A stretch of DNA of 64,000 nucleotides from Limnothrix sp. CACIAM 69d (lineage in GTDB: Bacteria; Cyanobacteriota; Cyanobacteriia; CACIAM-69d): assembly GCA_001913845.2 (NCBI GenBank), contig MKGP02000088.1, positions 142,157 to 206,156 on the forward strand, in the 5' to 3' direction. The notes under the pieces are model-generated. The model was not told the origin of the DNA, ran no database searches, and was given only the letters and a program-made list of their open reading frames with translations. The position numbers and the translations under genes were made by a program. This document shows positions 17,711 to 26,694 of this stretch, piece after piece. Each line of letters opens with the position of its first letter. The stretch's first letter is position 1.

Positions 17711-19249
17711 ATGCTAAAGGCCTTTATCGAACGGGAAGAGCAACCGGTCTTGCTACAACGGCCGGCATTGCTCGCCAGTGGATTTATTTGGTTGATTGTG
17801 ACCTTTGTGGTCGGCGGCATCACTTGGGCCGCAGTGGCCCAGATTGACCAGTCCGTTCCGGCGGCCGGTAAGTTGCAGCCCAAGGATTCCACAAAGCCGA
17901 TCAAAGCACCAGCCGGCGGGGTGGTGCGGGAAATCGTGGTCAAAGACGGCGAACGGGTCGAAAAGGGCCAATTGCTCGCCACCTTTGACCCCACGGGGCA
18001 GGCGGCGGATGTGCAATCCCTGAAGGCCAACCAGGACTCCCTCGAGCGCCAAAAGCAACTAATTCGAGCGGAGGCCGCTGGCTTGGGCTTAACCCGCGAG
18101 GGCCAGGCTAGTATCATTGACCTTCAACGCAACCGAGCTGTGCGAGTGGCGGAAAATATCTATCTGCGGGCGCTGCTGCGGGGCGATCGCGCGGCTCCGG
18201 CTGGCCAAGCCGGTCGTTTGGCGGAAAACCGAGCGGCCCAAGCTTCTCGACTGTCGCAACTGCAATCGCGCGTGGCGGAACTGAACTCGCAAATCAACGA
18301 ATTGCGCAGTGACGTGGCCAACACTCGCGCCCAACGACGGGCCATCCAAATTCGATTGGGACAGGCCCAAGAGCGCCTGAATATCAATGAGGGAATCATC
18401 GCTGATTTGCAGCCCCTCGTTGAAGAAGGGGCCGTTGCCCGACTGCAATTTAAGAACCAACAGCAGGCTGTGCTGTCGAATGCCGATGCGGTGGCAACCC
18501 TGGAGGGGCAAATTGCCAGTTTGAATGAGCAAGAAGGTCGCCTGATGGCTTCCATTCAAACCAAGCAGGCGGAAATTGGGACGCAGTTGGCGGAAATTCG
18601 CACCACCCAAACCAGTTGGGCGGCGGATTTGGAAAACCGGATTGCGGAAAATGATCGGACGATCGCCGATATCGACACCCAGTTGGCGAAGTCCCGTCTG
18701 GATAACCGCCGCCAGGATGCCAGCGTGGTCGGTCAGCTTGCCCAAGTGCAAAGCCAATTGGTGAAAGCAGAGCAAGCGGTACGCTATCAGGAACTACGCG
18801 CCCCGATTTCCGGCACAGTTTTTGACATCAAGGCCAGTGGCCCGGGCTATGTGGCCAGCCCCACGGAACCCATGCTGAGCATCGTGCCCGATGGCGAATT
18901 GGTGGCATCGGTTTATGTGACCAACAAGGATATCGGGTTCGTGGAAGTGGGAATGCCGGTTGAGGTGAGTGTGGACACGTTCCCTTCGCTGGAATTTGGC
19001 AGCATCAAGGGGAAATTAGTCTCGATCGGGTCGGATGCCCTAGCACCCACCCAAGAGCGCCCCACCTATACGTTTCCGATCCGGATTGAGCTGGAACGGC
19101 AAACCCTGAAAACCAATCGGGGCTTGGAGTTAAAGATTCAGGCCGGGATGTCGGTTTCGGCGCGGATCAAGACCCGCAAGCGATCAGTTTTGGATATCTT
19201 CCTGGGTCAATTCAAGTCGCGTGCCGACAGCTTCGAGACGGTGCGCTAA
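17711..19249 (+). CDS. HlyD-family membrane fusion protein
   Basis: This 512-residue adaptor links an inner-membrane ABC exporter to the outer-membrane channel in type I secretion. After a short cytosolic stretch it has one membrane helix (about residues 20-42, ASGFIWLIVTFVVGGITWAAV), then a lipoyl-like half (PAGGVVREIVVKDGERVEKGQLLATFD), a long coiled-coil region (about 100-350, rich in Gln, Ala, Leu and Arg), the second lipoyl half (LRAPISGTVFDIKASGPGYV) and a beta-barrel domain (VYVTNKDIGFVEVGMPVEV). It starts 72 bases after the ABC gene and is surely in the same operon. No TolC-like gene lies in the window. A terminator hairpin shared with psaB follows. Confidence 0.95.
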   Translation: MLKAFIEREEQPVLLQRPALLASGFIWLIVTFVVGGITWAAVAQIDQSVPAAGKLQPKDSTKPIKAPAGGVVREIVVKDGERVEKGQLLATFDPTGQAADVQSLKANQDSLERQKQLIRAEAAGLGLTREGQASIIDLQRNRAVRVAENIYLRALLRGDRAAPAGQAGRLAENRAAQASRLSQLQSRVAELNSQINELRSDVANTRAQRRAIQIRLGQAQERLNINEGIIADLQPLVEEGAVARLQFKNQQQAVLSNADAVATLEGQIASLNEQEGRLMASIQTKQAEIGTQLAEIRTTQTSWAADLENRIAENDRTIADIDTQLAKSRLDNRRQDASVVGQLAQVQSQLVKAEQAVRYQELRAPISGTVFDIKASGPGYVASPTEPMLSIVPDGELVASVYVTNKDIGFVEVGMPVEVSVDTFPSLEFGSIKGKLVSIGSDALAPTQERPTYTFPIRIELERQTLKTNRGLELKIQAGMSVSARIKTRKRSVLDIFLGQFKSRADSFETVR

Positions 19250-19474
19250 ACTCCATTCTCTTTCAAACAATTAGGACTGCAATAGTAAGCGGGGCGAAGG
19301 CAGGGCAATCTGTGCGCTCCGCTTTTGCATGGGTCTTCGAGTCAAGGGGGACTTGCGCCATTCAGGCGATTCTGATCGATCGCCCTCGGTCTCCAGAGAT
19401 TGCAGCGCCCTACTAAGCGAGCCAGTGGAATCCCAATCGATTGAATTGCATCGATCGCCCCATTCTTCAATGGC

Positions 19475-19510
19475 AAAATCCCCCAATCTCAACGAGACCG
19501 GGGGATTTTT
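19475..19510. terminator. Bidirectional terminator between hlyD-like gene and psaB
   Basis: AAAATCCCCC (19475-19484) pairs with GGGGGATTTT (19500-19509). T-runs stand on both sides, so it can end the secretion operon on the plus strand and psaAB on the minus strand. Confidence 0.85.
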
Positions 19511-19536
19511 GCTCGTTACCTAGGAGGCAATCAGAT

Positions 19537-21750
19537 TTAGCCGAACTTGCTCGAAGTCGAGGCGATCAAGAAGGCTGCGTAGGTCACGAAGTAGCCAACG
19601 GTGAAGTGGGCCAAACCAACCAAACGAGCTTGCACGATCGACAGGGCCACCGGCTTGTCCTTCCAGCGAACCAGGTTCGCCAGCGGAGTGCGCTCATGCG
19701 CCCAAACCAGGGTTTCGATCAATTCTTGCCAGTAACCACGCCAGCTAATCAGGAACATGAAGCCCGTTGCCCAGATCAGGTGACCGAACAGGAACATCCA
19801 AGCCCAAACAGCGAGGTTATTCATGCCATAGGGGTTGTAGCCGTTGATCAACTGCGACGAATTCAGCCACAGGTAATCGCGGAACCAGCCCATCAGGTAA
19901 GTTGAGGACTCATTGAATTGAGCCACGTTACCTTGCCACACGCACAGGTGCTTCCAGTGCCAGTAGAAGGTGATCCAGCCGATCGTGTTCAGCATCCAGA
20001 ACATGGCCAGGTAGAACGCATCCCAAGCCGAGATGTCGCAAGTACCGCCACGGCCGGGACCGTCGCAAGGGAAGCTGTAACCAAAGTCCTTCTTGTCGGG
20101 CATCAGCTTGGAGCCACGGGCATCCAAAGCACCCTTCACCAGGATCAAGGTGGTGGTGTGCAGACCCAGAGCGATCGCATGGTGAACCAGGAAGTCGCCA
20201 GGGCCGATCGTCAGGAACAGCGAGTTAGCGTTGCTGTTGATCGCTTCCAACCAACCGGGCAGCCACACATCGCCATGGTTCGGCCAAGCCGTCGCCGCCA
20301 AGCTATCGGGGTTCGACAGCAGCGTATCGAAGCCGTAGAGCAGTTTGCCGTGAGCCGCTTGGATCCATTGAGCGAAAACGGGTTCGATCAGGATTTGCTT
20401 CTCAGGCGTACCGAACGCCACAACCACATCGTTGTGAACGTACAGACCCAAGGTGTGGAAACCCAGGAACAGCGAGACCCAGCTCAGGTGCGAGATGATC
20501 GCTTCTTTGTGCTGGAGCACGCGATCAAGCACGTTGTTCTTGTTTTGGGCGGGATCGTAATCACGCACCAGGAAGATTGCGCCGTGGGCAAACGCACCCA
20601 CCATCAGGAAGCCAGCAATGTACTCGTGGTGAGTAAACAGGGCAGCCTGGGTCGTGAAGTCCTTCGCAATGAAGGCATACGATGGCATCGAATACATGTG
20701 CTGAGCCACCAACGAGGTCACAACACCCAGCGAAGCCAGGGCCAGAGCCAGTTGGAAGTGCAGCGAGTTGTTCAGCGTATCAAACAGACCCTTGTGAGCG
20801 TCGCCCAGCTTGCCCGAAGGCGGCTTGTGCGCTTCCAAGATTTCCTTGATGCTGTGACCAATACCAAAGTTGGTACGGTACATGTGACCGGCGACGATGA
20901 AGATCACCGCGATCGCCAGGTGGTGGTGGGCAATATCCGTCAGCCACAGGGCTTCCGTTTGGGGGTGGAAACCGCCCAGGAAGGTCAAGATTGCGGAGCC
21001 AGCCCCTTGAGCCGTGCCAAACACATGGCCAGCCGTATCGGGGTTCTCGGCATAAACGCCCCAGTTACCGGTGAAGAAAGGAGCCAAACCAGCCGGGTGA
21101 GGAGCCACCGACAGGAAGTTATCCCAACCCACATGCACACCGCGCGATTCGGGAATCGCCACGTGCACCAAGTGACCCGTCCAAGCCAGCGACGACACGC
21201 CGAACAGACCCGCCAAGTGGTGGTTCAGACGCGATTCCGCGTTCTTGAACCAGGAGAGGCTGGGGCGGAACTTGGGTTGCAAGTGCAGCCAGCCGGCAAA
21301 CAGCATCAAAGCCGCCAACACCAGCAGGAACACAGCGCCTTGGTACAGGTCGCCCACGGTGCGCATCCCGATCGTGTACCACCAGTGGTAAACGCCAGAG
21401 AACGCAATGTTCACGGGGCCCGAAGCACCACCTTGGGTGAACGCATCAACGGCGGCTTGGCCAAAGTGCGGATCCCAAATTGCGTGGGCGATCGGACGGA
21501 CGTTCAGGGGATCTTTCACCCACTGCTCAAAGTTGCCTTGCCAGGCCACATGGAACAGGTTGCCCGAAGTCCACAGGAAGATGATTGCCAGGTGACCGAA
21601 GTGCGACGCGAAAATCTTTTGATAAAGATTTTCTTCCGTCATGCCATCGTGGCTTTCAAAGTCGTGGGCTGTGGCAATCCCGTACCAGATCCGCCGCGTC
21701 GTGGGATCGGCGGCGAGATCCTGGCTAAATTTTGGGAATTTGGTTGCCAT
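19537..21750 (-). CDS. psaB: Photosystem I P700 chlorophyll a apoprotein A2
   Basis: PsaB and PsaA form the heterodimeric core of photosystem I, binding P700, the electron-transfer cofactors and about 100 chlorophylls in the thylakoid membrane. The 737-residue protein has normal length and eleven hydrophobic segments. The signature [18 protein letters not shown] supplies two cysteines that, with the matching pair in PsaA, hold the 4Fe-4S centre FX. The start [13 protein letters not shown] is typical. psaB follows psaA after 74 bases in the universal cyanobacterial order, so they form one operon. A terminator hairpin lies just beyond the stop. Confidence 0.99.
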   Translation of the reverse strand: MATKFPKFSQDLAADPTTRRIWYGIATAHDFESHDGMTEENLYQKIFASHFGHLAIIFLWTSGNLFHVAWQGNFEQWVKDPLNVRPIAHAIWDPHFGQAAVDAFTQGGASGPVNIAFSGVYHWWYTIGMRTVGDLYQGAVFLLVLAALMLFAGWLHLQPKFRPSLSWFKNAESRLNHHLAGLFGVSSLAWTGHLVHVAIPESRGVHVGWDNFLSVAPHPAGLAPFFTGNWGVYAENPDTAGHVFGTAQGAGSAILTFLGGFHPQTEALWLTDIAHHHLAIAVIFIVAGHMYRTNFGIGHSIKEILEAHKPPSGKLGDAHKGLFDTLNNSLHFQLALALASLGVVTSLVAQHMYSMPSYAFIAKDFTTQAALFTHHEYIAGFLMVGAFAHGAIFLVRDYDPAQNKNNVLDRVLQHKEAIISHLSWVSLFLGFHTLGLYVHNDVVVAFGTPEKQILIEPVFAQWIQAAHGKLLYGFDTLLSNPDSLAATAWPNHGDVWLPGWLEAINSNANSLFLTIGPGDFLVHHAIALGLHTTTLILVKGALDARGSKLMPDKKDFGYSFPCDGPGRGGTCDISAWDAFYLAMFWMLNTIGWITFYWHWKHLCVWQGNVAQFNESSTYLMGWFRDYLWLNSSQLINGYNPYGMNNLAVWAWMFLFGHLIWATGFMFLISWRGYWQELIETLVWAHERTPLANLVRWKDKPVALSIVQARLVGLAHFTVGYFVTYAAFLIASTSSKFG

Positions 21751-21824
21751 AAGTCCTGTTTTTGTCTTAATCCTCGTTGCCGAAGTCGCGTCTCGACCTC
21801 AGATGCAATCCGGGGCTAAAGGGA

Positions 21825-24083
21825 TTAGCCGCTGACCGAAATAATCCGAGCCAGGAAGAACGACCAAGTGGTCACAATGCCGCCAAGCAGGTAGTGAGCA
21901 ACCCCCACCGCACGCCCCTGAGTGATGCTCAGAGCACGGGGTTGGATTGCCGGAGCCACCTTCAGCTTGTTGTGCGCCCACACGATCGACTCAATCAGTT
22001 CTTGCCAGTAGCCGCGACCGCTGAACAGGAACATCAGGCTGAACGCCCACACAAAGTGAGCACCCAGGAACAGCAGACCATAGGCCGACAGAGCCGAACC
22101 ATAGGAGGTGATCACCTGCGAAGCTTGCGCCCACAGGAAGTCACGCAGCCAACCATTGATGGTAATGGCGCTTTGAGCGAAGTTGCCCGCCGTGATGTGA
22201 GCCACCGACCCATCAGGGTTCACCGTGCCCCACACATCCGACTGCATCTTCCAGGAGAAGTGGAAGATCACGATCGACAGCGAGTTATACATCCAGAACA
22301 GACCGAGGAACACATGATCCCAACCGGACACTTGGCAAGTACCGCCACGACCCGGACCATCGCAAGGGAACCGGAAACCCAAGTTCGCCTTATCGGGGAT
22401 CAAGCGAGACGAACGCGCATACAGCACGCCCTTCAGGAGAATCAGCGCCGTCACGTGAATCGTGAACGCATGGATATGGTGAACCATGAAGTCCGCCGTA
22501 CCCAGGGTGATCGGCATCATTGCCACCTTGCCACCCACCGCCACGATGCCGCCGCCAAAAGCGTGGCTGACGATTTCCAAGGCATTAGGAGCCGTGTTAC
22601 CAGGCGCAAGAGCGTGCAGGTTTTGCACCCACTGCGCAAACACCGGCTGCAACTGAATACCGGTATCCGAGAACATGTCTTGGGGACGACCCAAAGCACG
22701 CATCGTGTCGTTGTGGATGTACAGACCGAAGCTGTGGAAGCCCAGGAAAATGCACACCCAGTTCAGGTGCGAGATGATCGCATCGCGGTGACGAATCACG
22801 CGATCGAGCAAGTTGTCAACGTTCTTCGCCGGATCGTAGTCACGAACCATGAAGATCGCAGCGTGAGCGCCAGCACCCACGATGCAGAACGCGCCAATCC
22901 ACATGTGGTGGGTGAACAGCGAGATCTGCGTCGGGTAATCCGTCGCGATGTAGGGGTAAGGGGGCATCGCGTACATGTGGTGCGCGATCACAATCGTCAG
23001 CGAACCCAACACAGCCAAGTTAACGGCCAGTTGTGCGTGCCACGAGGTATTGAAGATTTCGTAGAGACCCTTGTGGCCTTGGCCGGTGTAAGGGCCCTTG
23101 TGGGCTTCCAGGATTTCCTTCATGGAATGACCAATGCCCCAGTTCGTGCGGTACATGTGACCAGCAACGATGAAGAGCACAGCCAGAGCCAAGTGGTGGT
23201 GAGCCGTATCCGACAGCCACAGACCACCGGTGACGGGGTTCAGACCGCCCTTGAAGGTCAGGAAGTCAGAATAAGCACCCCAGTTCAGCGTGAAGAAGGG
23301 GGTCAGACCCTGAGCAAAGCTCGGGTAGATCTCCGCCATCAGATCCTTGTTCAGGATGAATTCGTGGGGCAGCGGGATATCCTTCAGCGCCACACCCGAA
23401 TCCAACAGGTGGTTGATGGGCAAAGAAACGTGGATTTGGTGACCAGCCCAGCTCAAGCAGCCCAGACCTAGCAAACCTGCCAGGTGGTGGTTCATCGCCG
23501 ATTCGACGTTTTGGAACCATTCCAGTTTGGGTGCTGCTTTGTGGTAGTGGAACCAACCAGCAAACAACATCAGGGCAGCCATCACCAGCCCACCGATCGC
23601 GGTCACATAAAGTTGATCGCCATTGGTAAAGCCGGAAGCCCGCCACAGTTGGAAGAGACCGGAGGTGATTTGAATACCGTGGAATCCACCGCCCACGTCG
23701 CCGTTGAGGATTTCTTGGCCCACAATCGGCCAAACCACTTGGGCGCTGGGTTTGATATGAGTCGGATCGCTCAACCAGGCTTCGTAGTTCGAGAAGCGCG
23801 CACCATGGAAGTACATGCCGCTCAACCAAACGAAGACCACGGCCAAGTGGCCGAAGTGAGCGCTAAAAATTTTGCGCGAAACGTCTTCTAAGTCGCTGGT
23901 ATGGCTATCAAAATCGTGAGCGTCAGCGTGGAGGTTCCAGATCCAAGTCGTCGTCTTGGGACCCCGAGCCAAGGTTCGATCAAAGTGACCCGGCTTGCCC
24001 CACTTCTCGAAAGAAGTCGGAACCGGATTCTTATCAACCGAGACCTTGACTTTTGCCTCTCGCTCTGGAGGGCTAATCGTCAT
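21825..24083 (-). CDS. psaA: Photosystem I P700 chlorophyll a apoprotein A1
   Basis: PsaA is the second large subunit of the photosystem I core. The 752-residue protein begins [19 protein letters not shown] and carries [18 protein letters not shown], whose two cysteines ligate the FX cluster together with PsaB. Length and eleven membrane spans agree with the family. It is the first gene of psaAB. A clear TATAAT box lies about 210 bases upstream, implying a long untranslated leader, as known for psaA in other cyanobacteria where transcription falls in high light. The region 24420-24427 has TTTACAAA, half of the HLR1 motif bound by RpaB. Confidence 0.99.
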   Translation of the reverse strand: MTISPPEREAKVKVSVDKNPVPTSFEKWGKPGHFDRTLARGPKTTTWIWNLHADAHDFDSHTSDLEDVSRKIFSAHFGHLAVVFVWLSGMYFHGARFSNYEAWLSDPTHIKPSAQVVWPIVGQEILNGDVGGGFHGIQITSGLFQLWRASGFTNGDQLYVTAIGGLVMAALMLFAGWFHYHKAAPKLEWFQNVESAMNHHLAGLLGLGCLSWAGHQIHVSLPINHLLDSGVALKDIPLPHEFILNKDLMAEIYPSFAQGLTPFFTLNWGAYSDFLTFKGGLNPVTGGLWLSDTAHHHLALAVLFIVAGHMYRTNWGIGHSMKEILEAHKGPYTGQGHKGLYEIFNTSWHAQLAVNLAVLGSLTIVIAHHMYAMPPYPYIATDYPTQISLFTHHMWIGAFCIVGAGAHAAIFMVRDYDPAKNVDNLLDRVIRHRDAIISHLNWVCIFLGFHSFGLYIHNDTMRALGRPQDMFSDTGIQLQPVFAQWVQNLHALAPGNTAPNALEIVSHAFGGGIVAVGGKVAMMPITLGTADFMVHHIHAFTIHVTALILLKGVLYARSSRLIPDKANLGFRFPCDGPGRGGTCQVSGWDHVFLGLFWMYNSLSIVIFHFSWKMQSDVWGTVNPDGSVAHITAGNFAQSAITINGWLRDFLWAQASQVITSYGSALSAYGLLFLGAHFVWAFSLMFLFSGRGYWQELIESIVWAHNKLKVAPAIQPRALSITQGRAVGVAHYLLGGIVTTWSFFLARIISVSG

Positions 24084-24671
24084 CGAGATTCTCCTCTCTC
24101 AAGACAGGAAACGAGGACTATCCACCCGGCTGGTCTTCGCAACGCCCCAAGCAGGGGGGTACAGCGGGTCAGCGATGGTGTTGATCGCAGCTTGGATAGC
24201 AGGGATCAAGACACGCATCACAGCCAGATTGCCTGGAATTCCCGTCGCATCTAGCTCGCAGTGAACGACCGGGGTGGCTTCTCTCTTGAAGATTATAGAC
24301 GTGGGTTTTCAAGGGACTTGAGGGGGTTAACAATATTTCAAAATCCGTAAAGCCTCATCCCATGAGGCATTGGAGCTTTTTTATTCAGTAGTAAGATCCA
24401 GAAAGTTAGGTTTATAAACTTTACAAACAGTTTGATTAAGAATTGCAAAGCATCTGAGGTCGAGTTGGGTAGTTCTTTGTGGTAAAGGCTGGAAACCGCG
24501 GCCCGGCTATGGTTCTCGGATACACTGGACTCGATTTCAGATTGCCTTCAGATCGCAAATTCCGCAGATTTTGCAAGTTTTTCAAATTCTGCATTGCCTA
24601 GGTTTGCTTAGGATCGCCTAGGTCATATCAGTTCCTATACCCATTACTGAAGATTGCAAAGAGGTAACGAG
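24084..24671. other. 588-bp regulatory region between psaA and the lipoprotein gene
   Basis: Divergent promoters. It contains the psaA leader and -10 box (24292-24297), a hairpin GCCTCATCCCATGAGGC at about 24353-24369, and one HLR1-like half-site TTTACAAA at 24420-24427. Frames across the leader at 23995-24264 look fortuitous. No gene is supported. Confidence 0.6.
24292..24297 (-). promoter_or_regulatory. Probable -10 element of the psaA promoter
   Basis: Perfect TATAAT on the minus strand. The hexamer 17 bases upstream (CAAGTC) is a weak -35. Transcription would start near 24285, leaving a leader of about 200 bases before psaA. Confidence 0.45.
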
Positions 24672-26405
24672 ATGAGGTGGCTCGGGGCGCTGGGTCGAGG
24701 GCTAGGGCGGCGAATGGCCTGGGGATGCGTGGTGTTGGTCTGGGGATGCCTCCTGTTGCCGATCGGGGGATGCGCCAAGGAGCCACCGCCGTTGGCGACG
24801 GCCACGCCGCCCAAGCCCAATCAGGGCAGGGTGGTGGGGGCCATTGATGAGGTAGCACCACCATCGATCGTGCAGCGATTGAATCGGGAGTTGGATCGCT
24901 ATCAACCCCAGGTGCAGATCATTGCGCCAAGGCCCGATGAAACCCTGATGCAAACACAGGTGGCGGTGCAGTTGCGGGTGCAAGATTTGCCGCTATTTAA
25001 GGATGAAGTGCTGGCTGCTGGGCCACATTTGAAGCTGATGTTGGACGATCGCCCGGTGACAGAGATTTTTGATGTCACGGATCCGATCACGATTAGCGAC
25101 TTAACACCGGGAACCCATACACTCCGGGCCTTTGCGGAACGTCCCTGGCATGAAAGCTTTAAGAATGATGGGGCCTATGCCCAGGTGTCTTTCCATGTGT
25201 TTGCAAAAACCCAAACCCAGGTTCCCGACTCGGGCCGGCCACTGTTGACCTATAACCAGCCGATCGGGACGGTGGGCACAGAACCGGTGCTGCTGGACTT
25301 TTACTTGACCAATGCCCCGCTGCATCTGCTGGCTCGGGAGCGGGATGATGATGAGATTGTGGATTGGAAGGTGCGGGTGACGGTCAATGGTGACAGCTTT
25401 TTGCTGGATGATTGGCAGTCTATTTATTTGAAGGGATTCCGTCGGGGCAAAAACTGGGTGAAGTTGGAGCTGATCGACGATCGGGGGGAGCTGCTAGAGA
25501 ATGCGTTTAATGAGTCGGTGGCGCTGGTGGAGTTTGACCCCAAGCAGTCCAGCACAATCGATCGCCTGATTAAAGGTGATCTGCCGGAAACCGAAGCCCG
25601 CGCATTGATCGACCCGAACTACGAACCGCCGGCCCCAGAACCGGAACCGATCCCAGAACCGCCCCCGGAACCGGTTGAGCTGATTGCCCCAGAGCCGGAA
25701 CCTGTTCCTGCACCGACCGAAGCAGCCCCCGAAGTGCCCGCCGCATCAGCACCGGCAGCGGCGGTGGAATCACCCACGGAACCGGAAACTCTGCCGGAGC
25801 CAGAACCCATGGTTGAGCCGGAACCAGCGATCGCCCCAGAACCCGCTGTTGAAACTGTTGCAGAGCCTGAAGCCGATGGCGATGACGCGCTCGTCCCGGC
25901 GGAACCTAGTGAGGCGATCGACGAAGCCAGCCCAGCCGCTACCAGCGAACCTGTTGAGGCTCCGGTGGCAACGGAAACGCCGATCACAGAGCCAGCGAGT
26001 GATCAGTTAGAAGCGGCCCAGGATCCGACCCCTGATCTAAATAGTCAGCCAACCAGCGATCAACCGGAGCCGATCGCTAGCCCCGAGCCAGCCCCCGCCG
26101 TTGAGTCAGAGCCAGTGGCCGAGCCGGAAGCAGTGAAAGAGATCGAGCCGATCGCCAGCCCCGAACCCGCCCCTGCTCCGGTAGAACCGGCGATCGCCCC
26201 GGTAGCTGCCCCCATCGTGGAACCGGAGATCGAGCCAGCCCCGCAGCCCAGCGCCGTTACGGAACCAACCCAACCGGCTAAGAAACCCTTGAGCGGAACA
26301 CGCAAGCAGGTTTTGAAATGGCTGAAACAGGCGCAACAGAGCTTGCCCGATGATTTGAACTTGCCTTTTGACATCAAGCAAGTGCCGATTCCATCGGGTG
26401 ATTAG
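24672..26405 (+). CDS. Proline/glutamate-rich lipoprotein
   Basis: The 577-residue protein begins with a basic n-region and a hydrophobic segment ending in LPIGGCAKE, a lipobox, so it should be a lipoprotein with Cys about residue 35. Residues about 50-310 form a folded part with beta-rich stretches (HLKLMLDDRPVTEIFDVTDP, WKVRVTVNGDSFLLDDWQ) that I cannot place in a named family. Residues about 315-540 are low-complexity and consist largely of Pro, Glu and Ala as EPEP-type repeats, a likely stiff spacer across the periplasm or wall. The final 40 residues are basic and amphipathic (GTRKQVLKWLKQAQQSLPDDL). ATG at 24672 with GAGGT upstream is preferred to a TTG at 24654. Function unknown. Confidence 0.82.
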   Translation: MRWLGALGRGLGRRMAWGCVVLVWGCLLLPIGGCAKEPPPLATATPPKPNQGRVVGAIDEVAPPSIVQRLNRELDRYQPQVQIIAPRPDETLMQTQVAVQLRVQDLPLFKDEVLAAGPHLKLMLDDRPVTEIFDVTDPITISDLTPGTHTLRAFAERPWHESFKNDGAYAQVSFHVFAKTQTQVPDSGRPLLTYNQPIGTVGTEPVLLDFYLTNAPLHLLARERDDDEIVDWKVRVTVNGDSFLLDDWQSIYLKGFRRGKNWVKLELIDDRGELLENAFNESVALVEFDPKQSSTIDRLIKGDLPETEARALIDPNYEPPAPEPEPIPEPPPEPVELIAPEPEPVPAPTEAAPEVPAASAPAAAVESPTEPETLPEPEPMVEPEPAIAPEPAVETVAEPEADGDDALVPAEPSEAIDEASPAATSEPVEAPVATETPITEPASDQLEAAQDPTPDLNSQPTSDQPEPIASPEPAPAVESEPVAEPEAVKEIEPIASPEPAPAPVEPAIAPVAAPIVEPEIEPAPQPSAVTEPTQPAKKPLSGTRKQVLKWLKQAQQSLPDDLNLPFDIKQVPIPSGD

Positions 26406-26461
26406 GGGATGTCGTTAAATTGCCGAAACCCTGATTATTTCGTTCTCCCAAACGATCGGCC

Positions 26462-26567
26462 GTAGGGGCGAGGTCTCCTCGCCCAGCCCCCACGATCCGT
26501 GATGTTCTGAGACTCAGATGGGTTTGTGGCGATCGCTCGGGTCAGGGTTGGGAGACCCAACCCCTAC
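26462..26567. repeat. Inverted-repeat element ending in GTAGGGG/CCCCTAC
   Basis: A 106-bp element whose ends are inverted (GTAGGGGCGAGG... and ...CCCAACCCCTAC). Each end also has its own small hairpin: GGCGAGGTCTCCTCGCC and GGGTTGGGAGACCCAACCC. Elements of this look are dispersed in cyanobacterial genomes. Confidence 0.7.
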
Positions 26568-26636
26568 AGCGATGGAATTGATGACATGTCCTAAGGCGAT
26601 TGTGCCGTTGACCAGCGGTTAAACTCGCCACAATGC

Positions 26637-26666
26637 AAAACGGGGGGCCAATTGGCCCCCCCGTTT
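26637..26666 (-). terminator. Terminator of the ArnT-type glycosyltransferase gene
   Basis: GGGGGGCCAATTGGCCCCCC is a GC-rich palindrome flanked by AAAAC and GTTT. On the minus strand it is followed by GTTTTG. It may also stop the lipoprotein transcript from the other side. Confidence 0.75.
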
Positions 26667-26694
26667 CGTTAGGAATGGTCGATCGCCGATGGGG

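Noticed and set aside
19918..23471. Very long plus-strand frames opposite psaB and psaA
   Set aside because: Both are antisense to psaB/psaA with Arg/Gln/His-rich shadow composition; the psa genes explain the sequence.
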